A stretch of DNA of 64,000 bases from Phanerochaete sordida (Eukaryota > Basidiomycota > Agaricomycetes > Polyporales > Phanerochaetaceae), in contig BPQB01000080.1 of assembly GCA_019973155.2 (NCBI GenBank), forward strand, positions 62,001 through 126,000. Direction: 5' to 3'. Positions 54,955 through 64,000 of the stretch are shown here, piece by piece (position 1 is the stretch's first letter; every line of letters starts with the position of its first letter). A model generated the notes under the pieces. That model saw only the letters and a program-made list of their open reading frames with translations. It was not told the DNA's origin and did no database searches. The position numbers were made by a program, and so were the translations under genes.

Positions 54955-56997
54955 ATGGGAAAGCGAGTCAGCAAGAAGCAAAAGCTGGACAAGCAGGCAA
55001 AGGCAAAGCCCCGGGAGCCGCTGCAGCCTCTTGGGTCCACTCAGCCTACGGCCGCTCTACTCGACGACGCGAGCAAGGATGACGAGGAGAGGCGTCTGGA
55101 GTCTATGCTCTTTGGTACCAAGTATGTTGCCGCGCCGAGCAATGAGGACCATATTCTCGTGGTGTCGGACGAAGAGACAGAGGAGGTCGGTGGAGGACAA
55201 GAGCTGCAGAACCTCATGGACACAGACGTACGCGCTATAATATTGGCAAACGAGAGCTAACGTTGAAATCTGTCAGTTGTTTTTCGTAGACGATGCTGAG
55301 GGCGCGCCCTCTGGCGAGCAGCCGTCGTTCGACTTCACCGCGGACATGGGCGAGCAGTCCGAAGCCTCAGAAGAGGAAGACGCGGAAGAGAAGTCTGAAG
55401 CAGAAGAGGGCAGCGACGAAGAAGGAAGTGACAAAGAAGAGGTGCCAGAGCCAGAACCTGTTGCGTCGTCTTCAAAAGCTCGCAAAGCTCCCGCTTGGAC
55501 AGACCCGGACGACACAAACATCGCCGTGTCCCTCGCAGACAACGCTCGCCTCCGCAAACTACGAGATGCGCCTTCAGACGATGTCGTCGGCGGCCGTGAA
55601 TACGAGCGCCGCCTACGCCGGCAGTTCGAGCGTATCAACCCCACGCCGGAGTGGGCGCAGAAGGCGAGGAGCAAGCTGCACCCCTCAAAGCAGAAGCGGC
55701 GGCGGCCGTCCGTCTCGTCCGATGAGGAGCAGATGGACGAGGACGAAGACCTGAGCGACCTCCTTGGCGACACTGGCGGCATCCTTGGCCCAAGACCGAA
55801 GAAGCTCGCGCCTGGCACGCTCGCCATTGAGCGACTACGGGACGCGAACCTGGCTGCTCCTTCAGAAGGAGCCATCAAGGCTATCCAGTTCCATCCTTCT
55901 ACCCAAATACCTGTGATGCTCACGGCAAGCGAGGACCGGCGGTTACGGTTCTTCAACGTATGTTCCTCTTGCAACGCGTATGATGGGCCTGCAGAGCTGA
56001 CTGTTGTCCGCATCTTACTAGGTCGACGGACACACAAATCCACACCTACAAACCGTACACATCCCCGACCTCCCCATGACATCCGCGCTTTTCCACCCAA
56101 CAGGGACCAGCGTCCTGCTTACAGGCCCCCGGCTCTACTTCTACACATACGACTTGCAGTCGGGCGCGGCGTCGCGCTCGCCGCGCGGGCTGTGGGGCAC
56201 AACGTTCGCGGGCGACCAGATGCGCGAGGGCAGCATGGAGGTGTGCGCGTTCAACCCGACGGGCGAGGTGCTCGCGGTCGCGGGGCGCCGCGGCTACGTG
56301 CACCTCGTCGACTGGCGCTCCGGCACGGGCCAGGTCGTCGGGAGCGTGAAGATGAACGCGCAGGCGAAGGGCGTGTGGTGGGCGCGCGGCGGCGCCGGCG
56401 CGGAGCTCATGACGCTCGGCGAGGACGCGGAGGTCTATGTCTGGGACGTCGGCACGCGCAGGTGCACGCGCCGGTGGAAGGACGAGGGCGGCTTTGGCGC
56501 GACGACGATCGCTGGCGACCGTGCCGGGCAGTATCTCGGCCTTGGGTGCGTGCTTTCCCCTCCCTTCGCCGTCTTCGTACTCACGGCTATGTCACAGCTC
56601 AAAACACGGTATCGTGAGCGTGTACGGCGCGGACGCAGCATCGGCCGGGGGCTCAGAGCGACCAAAACCGCTGAAAGCAATCGGAAACCTCACGACGTCT
56701 ATTTCAGCTATGAAGTTCAACCACGACTCACAGCTGCTCGCGATAGCCAGCAACACCAAAAAGGATCAGATGCGCATGGTACGTCCCGCCCGCACTCTGC
56801 GGGTCCCCTCGCGCTGACCGCATCGTCTATAGATCCACCTCCCGTCACTCACGGCGTACTCCAACTGGCCGACGTCCGGCACGCCGCTCGGCCATGTGAC
56901 GAGCATTGACTTCTCGACCGGCAGCGAGTACGTCGCGATCGGGAACAGCCGCGGACGCGCGCTGCTGTACCATCTCAGGGACTTCGCTCAGCAATGA
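54955..56997 (+). CDS. UTP18: U3 snoRNP/SSU-processome WD40 protein Utp18 (607 aa)
   Basis: Five exons: 54955-55227, 55277-55957, 56022-56545, 56598-56778, 56833-56997 (1824 nt). Nucleolar protein of the UTP-B complex needed for 18S pre-rRNA processing. Basic start MGKRVSKKQKLDKQAKAK, an acidic Ser/Glu stretch (about residues 80-160), then RLRKLRDAPSDDVVGGREYE and RLRRQFERINPTPEWAQKA, typical of Utp18, followed by the WD40 part: IKAIQFHPSTQIPVMLTASE, LRFFNVDGHTNPHLQTVHIP, CAFNPTGEVLAVAGRRGYVH, YVWDVGTRRC, KFNHDSQLLAIASNTKKDQM, YVAIGNSRGRALLYHLRDF. Complete, canonical splice sites, strong start CACCATGGG. Converges on the TRS33-like gene with 64 bp between stops. Confidence 0.95.
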
Positions 56998-57061
56998 CCG
57001 TTGCGACGCGGGGACCAGTGTGCTCGGTCGTAGATTCGTTTCCTAGGGAGGTTCAATGCAG

Positions 57062-57933
57062 TTATGTGCCCTTTGGCAGCTTCACTTGGAATGTACCTGC
57101 GTGAAGGCGTAAGACATGAGGAATACGAGCGACGATATCGCGACATACATTGAGGTAGTGTGGTAATCTCCGGTACAACGACTGCTTGGAAGCCAAGCCT
57201 CTGGAGAGCTCCCTTGATTATACCTGCGGGCATTGCTGCATACTGTGGATATCGTGTCAGTCATGCAGACCGATAAAGGTGGCTGCCATGCTCACAATCC
57301 TGGCCTTCCTCAGAGCATCAGCGCGCCCTTCCCAGCTTGATATTCGCTGAATTGGCTTGAACGAGTTGTCCTGAAGCACGTACACTCCGCGGTGGTTTGT
57401 GCGCAAGTTATCAACTTGCTTGTCCCAGCATGCAGACCAGAGGTCTTTGCAGATAAACTTGATTGCGTCTAGGGTATCCGAGAAGAGCTGGCGGTCGTGG
57501 CACAGCCTACGTATCCTGCTGATGAGACGCATTCTAGTCGAGACAGCTAATGTACGCACCGCTCCGCCACGTTCGCCCCTACATGCACGCCAATCGACTC
57601 CAGACGCAGCCTCACGGCCTCCTCCTCCTCATCTATTGGTCCCTTCAATTCCGGCTTCGAGCTGTTGCTCATCATGGAGTCGGGCCTCGACTGCGCCGCG
57701 CCCGTCGCCAAGGGCGCCGTCAGGAGGCCCGCGTCGACCATCTCCTGCTCGACCTTCTTCGTGCGCGCGACGGCGACGGCCGAGGACGCACGCAGGGTGC
57801 TCACGAGCTCGATGAGGAAGTAGTCCATCGCCGCGGCGTCCATCATGCGCACGGGCGGGTCGGCGAGCGCAGGCAGGCTGGGCACGATCGTGGAGGTCAT
57901 GGCGGGGCCCTGGAAGGACGTGCGTGCGGACAT
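57062..57933 (-). CDS. TRS33: TRAPP complex subunit, Trs33/TRAPPC6 type (246 aa)
   Basis: Four exons: 57933-57560, 57533-57296, 57242-57149, 57096-57062 (741 nt). Bet3/TRAPP-fold subunit of the Golgi tethering complex and Rab exchange factor. Diagnostic blocks: DAAAMDYFLIELVSTLRA, IKFICKDLWSACWDKQVDNL, RTNHRGVYVLQDNSFKPIQR, GIIKGALQRLGFQAVVVPEI and the end CTFQVKLPKGT. An insertion of about 65 residues, partly acidic (IDEEEEAVRLRLESIG), lies between the first and second helices, common in basidiomycete versions as far as I recall. Start at 57933; an inner methionine at MTSTIVPSL is possible. Confidence 0.93.
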
Positions 57934-58231
57934 CGTCGTCGCTGCCGGCAGGCGTGTGCGCACCGAGGCCTGGTCAGTGTTTACGCGGACGCGACTGTAG
58001 CGTTGCGGAGGAAGATGTGTAAACGGGCACTTCAGTAACGAGGTAAGCTCAGGTAAGCTCCAAAGTAAGCGCATCATATTCAACTTCCTTATCTCATGCT
58101 ATTGTGGGTAAGCCACAGTAAGCAAGTGTCCTGGTGGAAGTAAGCCCTGACCCCAGCCAACATAACCAACAGCGACGATTGCGAGCAAGTCGCCAGCTCC
58201 CTGTTATATTGCTGGAACAGCCCCACCTATG

Positions 58232-58906
58232 TATGCAACCGAGGCCATCAACACCCCTCTGGCTCGCTCGTGCGTGCAAAGAAGTTGAAAAATCAGCTTC
58301 GTCTACTAGAACGTCGCAAAGCACGGTAAATTAGAATTATTTTTCGAGTTTGCGCAACTGTTGGCGACTCACAGGCCAAGAACGTGGAACAGAGTCTAGA
58401 GACCTTGCATACGATAGGCGTAGCTGCGCGGGTTCAGACGACATCATCCTCGTCCGCTTTGCTGTCGAGCTGCGTCGGTCTCCGAGCCTTGCGCGCCTAC
58501 CGCCGGCTTGCCGCCGAGCAGGCGCAAACTCCATTTGCAGACTTCTCTCCTTCCTGCGATAGCTGGGAGGAAGCAGTGCTCAGCAGGAAGGTAAGACAAT
58601 TTTGTCATCGAAGACGGTTTATGCTTAGCGTTACCCAGGTCCCTGCCGTTGGTCCGCAGCCACCCGGTGACCTCAACGGAGGAGCAGCGTATTGCAAAAC
58701 CGGACCTTACCAACGCCACAATCCTGCCGCTATCGATTGGTGGGCATGTCTCTGCCGCCACACCACCTCTAAAATTTCCCAACCCTCTGCCCTTGGTCCA
58801 CACGGTCAGCAACCCCTCTGCGGAATGCCGTACCCGAGGGCCTCCGGCTGCCGTACCAAGTGTGGGGTCTCATGTGGTGCGTGCTGCTAGTCGGCCGACG
58901 CGCTAA
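58232..58906 (+). CDS. uncertain gene, frame not fully resolved
   Basis: Three protein-like blocks on the plus strand: 58232-58324 (MQPRPSTPLWLARACKEVEK...), 58378-58590 after a possible GTAAAT...CACAG intron (AKNVEQSLETLHTIGVAARV, ALRAYRRLAAEQAQTPFADF, WEEAVLSRK), and a block ending 58906 (EEQRIAKPDLTNATILPLSI, FPNPLPLVHTVSN). The first two join in phase. The third looks coding in a frame that neither nearby acceptor reaches, so an exon border or an indel is missing. No domain recognised. Confidence 0.35.
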
Positions 58907-59299
58907 CGATGTTCACTAGACGAATTTTCTGCCTTCGCGGAGGCTTGTTGTGAAATGCAGTCGTGTGCCGCTATCGCAGCCGCTGCGGGGAGCGGTCTCA
59001 GAAGGTCTCGCACGAAAATCTTCATCCTCAGACAAGGCACAGGGTCAGACAAGCTTTTCGTGCGCCTTGACCGGTGTCGCTGCTGTGTAGGCGAGTGCTC
59101 TCGCTGTGTAGCCATGCGGCTGATTTCGCGGGGGTCGAGCGACGTAGAGCAGCTGGAAATTCTGTCCGTAATGGGCGATCACGTGACGTGCGCTTCGATG
59201 CGCCGTTCGTCGCTTGGCGCTGCCGACGTCGTCACCGGCTCCTTGTGTTCAACTTCCATCTCGACGCGTAGCGAGCCCAACGCGTATCGACAAACCGCC

Positions 59300-60603
59300 A
59301 TGTCTTATCGACGTTCTATCTTTCTCGCTCTCACTGTGCTCACCATTTCCTGGTCTTCCTGGCTCATGTTCAGCACCACTTCGCTCGGGCTCGGCATGTC
59401 TGCGGCGACTTTGGAACTCCTAGGCGACGCGTTCTCCGTGATTCAGACTTCCCTAGGCGACGGGCACGGTAATCCCTCGGATTCGGAGCCCACTCGCGTG
59501 CCGATGCCAGGACTTCAGCGCACAATGCCTTCCAAGGCGGTCTCTGCTGCCGTAGCAGAGAACACTGTGTTGCCCATGTTCTCTGACGTATTCGTTGTCT
59601 CACTCCCTTCGCGCGCCGACAGACGCGCCGACATGGAACGAATCCGTCAGGCTGTTCCCCTTTTCAATTTCTCGTTTTTCGACGCGACGCCTGCGGACGA
59701 CCGGCGAATCTCCGTGATCTACGACACTGTCAAGCAGACTAGGGAAACATACACGACGTCATCGAGCACTGCACCGACCTTCCTCTGGCCTGAGGATGCC
59801 TCGGCTCTGTCGCATAGCCCGCTTGGACAGGCGGGCGCGGATCGGTGGGCTACCGCCGCCTTAGCTACTGAGACCGCCGCACTCTCTACGTCGACGCAAA
59901 CCGCAAGTTACGACACCCACCTGGACCCCTTCCCGCGAGCCGAGCCTCTCACCTGTGCGAGCCAAAACTACGTCAGCGGTCCGCCCTACAGCCTCGCACT
60001 GCCCCCGTACCAGCTTCTGACACGCTCGAAACTCGCCTGCTGGCACTCTCACGTCGCGGTGCTGCGTGCGATCGCCGAGCGCGATGACGGCACGGACAAA
60101 GTCGCGCTGATCCTGGAAGATGACATCGATGTGGAAAGGGACGTAGAGGAGAGGCTGCAGAGTCTATGGGGCGAGCTGCCGGAGCAGTGGGACATGTTAT
60201 TCCTTGGCAGGTCGCATTTTCCATCTTCCCCCGGCTTCACGTAACGTTGTTCCTAGGGCACTGCTGGTCAAACGAGAGCTACCACGCTGCCTTACCTCAT
60301 GCTCACACGAGCAACAAGGCCTCGTCCCTGCATCCGTCGCGCGCCCCCAAGTGCACACACGCCTACGCGGTCACGCGAGCGGGAGCTCGCAGACTAGTCG
60401 AGCACTTACGTTACGTGCCCTTCGCCTACTCACGGGCCCTCGACCAGGCGTACGCATGGCTGGTGCTATCCGGAAGGGTACGAAGCTACTCGGTTGTCCC
60501 GAGTCTTGTCGTGCAACGGAAAGTGCTCAGCAGCGATATCGATCCGGGCGAGTCTGGCGTGGGCAGTCACTGGAGAGAGTCGTTACGAGAAGGTGTCTTC
60601 TGA
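59300..60603 (+). CDS. GT25-family (LPS-type) glycosyltransferase, type II membrane protein (417 aa)
   Basis: Exons 59300-60206 and 60257-60603 (1254 nt). N-terminal signal anchor (SIFLALTVLTISWSSWLMFS), a variable stem, then a GT25-like catalytic domain: VFVVSLPSRADRRADMERIR, LACWHSHVAVLRAIAE, VALILEDDIDVERDVEERL (acidic metal-binding motif), EQWDMLFLGHCWSNESYH, APKCTHAYAVTRAGARRLVE, FAYSRALDQAYAWLVLSGR, VVPSLVVQRKVLSSDIDPG. Probably a Golgi enzyme that transfers sugar to protein or glycan; acceptor unknown. The reading frame across the intron requires a GC donor (G|GCAGGT, intron 60207-60256). Using the overlapping GT (60211) shifts the frame out of the conserved block. Confidence 0.85.
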
Positions 60604-62391
60604 CAGTGAATGTGATTTCCTTCGAGTCTATATGCCATGAACTGAGTGCTAATGAACGCGATCGGTACGTTAGCAACGCTCCAAGGGTGCACACCCTTGT
60701 CTGGCGGCGCGGTCGCCTGACCTCCCGCAGCGCGCGCGGTTGCTGCCAATCAGTAGCATGAAGCTTCACTCAATGAACGAAACTGCCGCCTTGCCTTCTG
60801 CGTCTTCCTCGGTAGCTCCGTCCGAGCGAGCTTCGGCGCACTCAGGGACAGATTGGCCGATCGTGGTTTCGCGAGTGTATTGCGCGGGGCCCTGCAACTC
60901 GGCGATAACCTGCTTCGACGTGTTCTCGCAGCACGTCTTGTGGCCATCCCGTCCGGCGCCACACGCTGCAGGCCGCTTCGCAGCGGATCGGGATGCGCCC
61001 GCCTGAATGCTGCCCCTCCGCGCCGCGTATGGTCGATCCTGCCCAAAGGGTCGTGGGCGCGCGCGGCCACGGGTGCGGTACGGTCGGCCAGCTGAGCTGC
61101 GATGCCGTACCGCCGCGGCGGCCGCTGACCTCCCTCGCTGCCAGGGTCTGTCACGGCCTTACCACATGGACGCGGCCACACGTCAGGTGCAGAAAGCGCA
61201 CCCTGGGTGGGAAGCCGTCGTGCGCGCCACGAGAGGGCGCGGCCATATCGAGCAGGTGTGCCCTGTTCCAGCAAGGGCCTGGCGCCCGCTCGTCAATCAC
61301 GGTGGAGGGCCCCTTCGCGGCGCATGACCTCTGCCTCCGGGACGAAGTGCGACAGAAGCGGTGTTCCTGCCTCGGTGCGGTGCGCGCACAGGCTGGCGGC
61401 GTGCGCCTGTTCGCGGGTGTTTCGCGCGCTGCGCGGCGGGGACACGGGCTCGTCGTCGCTTTGCAGACGCTTCGTCCGGGCGAGAAGGCGTCCGGGAGAC
61501 GCACGCGACGGAGAGTGGGCGTCGCTGCGTGCGGGGACGTCTGGCCTCGCGCCGACGCTTGTCCGACTGCAGCCGCGGGGCGCTGCCAAAGGCCGACGCT
61601 GCGAAGCGTCAGCACGCTAGGTTCTGTCGGCGTGTCCTTGTCGACGTCGGGTTCTCGCTTGGCCGGGCAGCAGTTCCCAGCAGACCCTGGGTGCCTGTCT
61701 TCGTCCGCTACCCACGGCCGGCGGGGCTCCCGGGCAGACTGGGCTAGCTCTAAGGCCCTGGACGGAGGTTCAGTTGCGAAGTGCGCCGCCGAATGAAAGA
61801 CGCGAGGCTGCAGCGCGATCCAGGCTACTCCGAGACTTTTCCCGTTTCGAGACGGCGACGGTCCCGTGCGATACGCACAACGTGGGCCCTGCGTATGAGG
61901 CGAACCTTGTCACTTGCATAGCGCGACCGCGCTCCCCGTGGGATAATATTGCTGAACAGACTCCGAATGCCATACCTGCAAGCGTTTCTTGGGAAATCCT
62001 AGGACAGCGGGGTTTCTGCGAGTTTGGCGGGACCTCGGAAACCGCGTTTCGCGCGGAATCGTATACTGGCTAACGAGTGCTGCAAGCAGATCTTACCAGC
62101 AAAGACAGCGGTACTACGGAGGAATAATACTCGATGGGCCTGCTAGAGCAGGACAGTCGAGGTGTGATTACTATGACATGATGTCAGTCCCAACCACCAA
62201 ATCCGCCTCGACGCTGACGTGAGGTCGAGCTACAGCTGACGCACATCATGCACAAGGCTCACACTAGACAGCGCAGATCTCGTCAAATTGCTTCTGACTT
62301 GCATGCGAGTCTTAGGTAAACTGTAAAAGTGCAGCTGGCCCAAGTCTTACCAGTCAAACACAACCCATCTCCACGCGGTGCCTAATTCTCC
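60604..62391. other. gene-free region
   Basis: GC-rich open frames on both strands from about 60850 to 61800, none with a domain, signal peptide or splice series. Confidence 0.45.
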
Positions 62392-62460
62392 TTACTCCTC
62401 GTACTTGGCCTTCTCAAAGTCTGAGTAACTTTCCTGTTTCCTGACCTCTTTGTACGAAGC
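62392..62460 (-). CDS. possible terminal exon of an unresolved small gene
   Basis: On the minus strand a CTGACAG acceptor is followed by 22 codons (ASYKEVRKQESYSDFEKAKY, then EE) and a stop. The charged, helical composition is unlike the surroundings. Upstream, 63001-62950 has a second protein-like stretch after an acceptor (ARAFTQDDVTPPGVP) resembling a cleaved mitochondrial presequence junction, but I could not connect the two. Confidence 0.3.
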   Translation of the reverse strand, partial: ASYKEVRKQESYSDFEKAKYEE

Positions 62461-64000
62461 CTGTCAGCTTGAGTAGCTGTGTGTGTCAGCTGCGGCACGA
62501 TACACATAAACGCGGTGAGTGGTGTCCGAGGTCTCCAAAAGCGTTTACGTGTAGAAACCCGAGTTGCTGACCAGAGGCAGAGGTTTGTAGTATTACGATT
62601 GCTCCCAGTGGCTGCTTCCCACCAGTGCTGGCTGTTGTTTGCTATACCTGAGTGCGCGGCGTGGCCGCCGCCCTGCAGCGCATCGGACGAGCAGCGGCAA
62701 GACCGAGCATCAATGCTCTGCCATGCGCACGAGCACGCGTGCAACGCAAGAAAAGGAACAGCGCAATGGAACAGCGTGGCCGACAGGCTCTTCGTGCGCA
62801 GCACACGTATGACGACCGACGATCATCGCGCCGCCCGCCGAGCTAGTGCCCGATCCCGTCCGGTGCGCCCGAATGTTCCAAGTATGTACCTGGCTGGCGG
62901 CGCCACGAACCGCGGCTTGTACGAAACAGCCCGCAGGTTCGCAAAATCTTACGAGGGGACCCCCGGCGGCGTGACGTCGTCCTGGGTGAACGCTCGTGCC
63001 TGCAGGTTTTAGCACGCTTTCGCCATGTGCCGTGCCTTGCTCGCGCTTTGACCAACGTTGGCTCCGGCGCGCATGGCGACACCCCTCGCCGTCGCCGTCG
63101 CCGCGCGGGGCGCCCCCTCGGCCTCAGTCTCAGCTCTGCGCACTCGATGCCAAGGTGATACATTACTTTCGGACGTGCAACTACCGAAGTCCCGAAGAGC
63201 TGTGGGTCGCAGGCCGTGCGCTGATCCGAGCCTGGTTCGCGCGCCGGGCTCGGAGGGCATCCCCAAGGCCACGGGCGCGACGCGCAGTCATCCGCTGACT
63301 GCACGGGGGCTGGGAATGAGAAACGGGTCAACAAGCAACGTTTGAGGGTGCGATCATGACGAATGTGAAGAACCAAGCAGGGTTGCGGATTGACAGAGGG
63401 AGTAGATAAGTCGGGGTGGCGAGCCAGTAGCGGAAGGCGAGCGTGGATTTTGCTTGGTGATTGTGATTACCGGGTGGCCTCGAGGCGAGGTATATTCGGT
63501 GCAGAGTAAACACGAACGAGCCAGAAGGGCAAGTGAGCATGCCACCCGTCGGGCGGACACGGTGTGTCCCACGCGCTGGAAGCTGTGCGTGCGTGATGAT
63601 CAGCTGTGGCTGAAGCAGGCCAAGGGAGTGCCGTCTGCATGGCAGCATGGGGATGGGGACGGGGCGTACGATAACCCCTGGTCGGGCGATGCTTGTGGAC
63701 GGACACGGCGCAGGCGACGCGGGAGAGGTCATGGGTTCGCGGCTGCATGGCACACACCGACTGAATAGGGTGCGGTAGAGAGGACCGGGAAAGGGACCGG
63801 AGGTTCAGACTAGGCTAAGCACGCTGAAGCTAGAAAGGACCTGATTGCTGATTTCGACGATGCTGCATGGTCAGCCGAGATGGCGAGCGCGATAGGATTG
63901 GCGAGAGGCGCAACAATGGCGAGAAATGCAGGAAATAATAGGCCACAGGCGTGCGCAGCAGGGCATGGCGGGCACGGCGAGCACGACGCGAGGGTGGCTA
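62461..64000. other. right-edge region without confident gene
   Basis: Apart from the ARAFTQDDVTPPGVP stretch near 62950-63000 (minus), nothing is supportable. The last 400 bp are G/A-rich and may be promoter or UTR of a gene beyond the window. Confidence 0.4.

Noticed and set aside
61007..61796. Frames of 106-267 codons right of the glycosyltransferase
   Set aside because: Open on both strands at once, GC-driven, no signal, domain or splice support.

Overview
The window is nuclear DNA of a filamentous basidiomycete, probably an Agaricomycete. Genes are compact and cut by many 45-65 nt introns with GTRNGT donors, CTGAC/CTAAC-like branch sites and CAG/TAG acceptors. The gene content fits: DUF6533 multipass proteins, LysM secreted proteins, a fungal Pho80-type cyclin, mitochondrial PSD1, UTP18, MED21 and a TRAPP subunit. 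Splice models were built by hand from reading frames, splice consensus and comparison between paralogs. There is no transcript evidence, and family names come from recognition, not from a search.

Layout. 1-3540 (-): SPO22/ZIP4-like meiosis gene, cut by the left edge, divergent from a small two-helix membrane protein (3753-4350, +). 6194-8371 (-): Pho80/PCL-type cyclin. 8.4-16.1 kb is GC-rich and almost gene-free, with possibly eroded coding DNA at 12.9-14.6 kb. 16144-19303 (+): tandem array of four tiny cysteine-rich secreted proteins (CRS-A to D). 19798-21675 (+): mitochondrial phosphatidylserine decarboxylase. 22022-27897 (-): three tandem DUF6533-like seven-helix proteins. 28744-30306 (+): PAQR/hemolysin-III membrane protein. 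31.0-48.0 kb: four LysM secreted proteins (LysM-1 to 4) dispersed among an adenosine-deaminase-like enzyme, MED21, an unrecognised secreted protein and a 275-bp MITE. 40320-42634 and 48358-50760 (-): a duplicated membrane-anchored coiled-coil protein. 32932-33551 (-), 51899-52527 (+) and 53077-53704 (+): a three-member family of small secreted proteins. 53.9-60.6 kb returns to single-copy genes: a single-pass membrane protein, UTP18, TRS33-like, an uncertain gene and a GT25-family glycosyltransferase. 60.6-64 kb has no confident gene.

Interpretation. Housekeeping genes flank and interrupt a 38-kb stretch (16-54 kb) in which 12 of about 21 genes encode secreted proteins, nearly all of them local duplicates. 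The LysM proteins should bind chitin or related glycans. The other secreted families have no function I can name. The most interesting signals are: the CRS array, where one copy has lost two cysteines together; the LysM genes, which carry a repeated upstream module; the duplicated coiled-coil membrane protein; and the MITE. Several introns are best explained by GC-AG splice sites.
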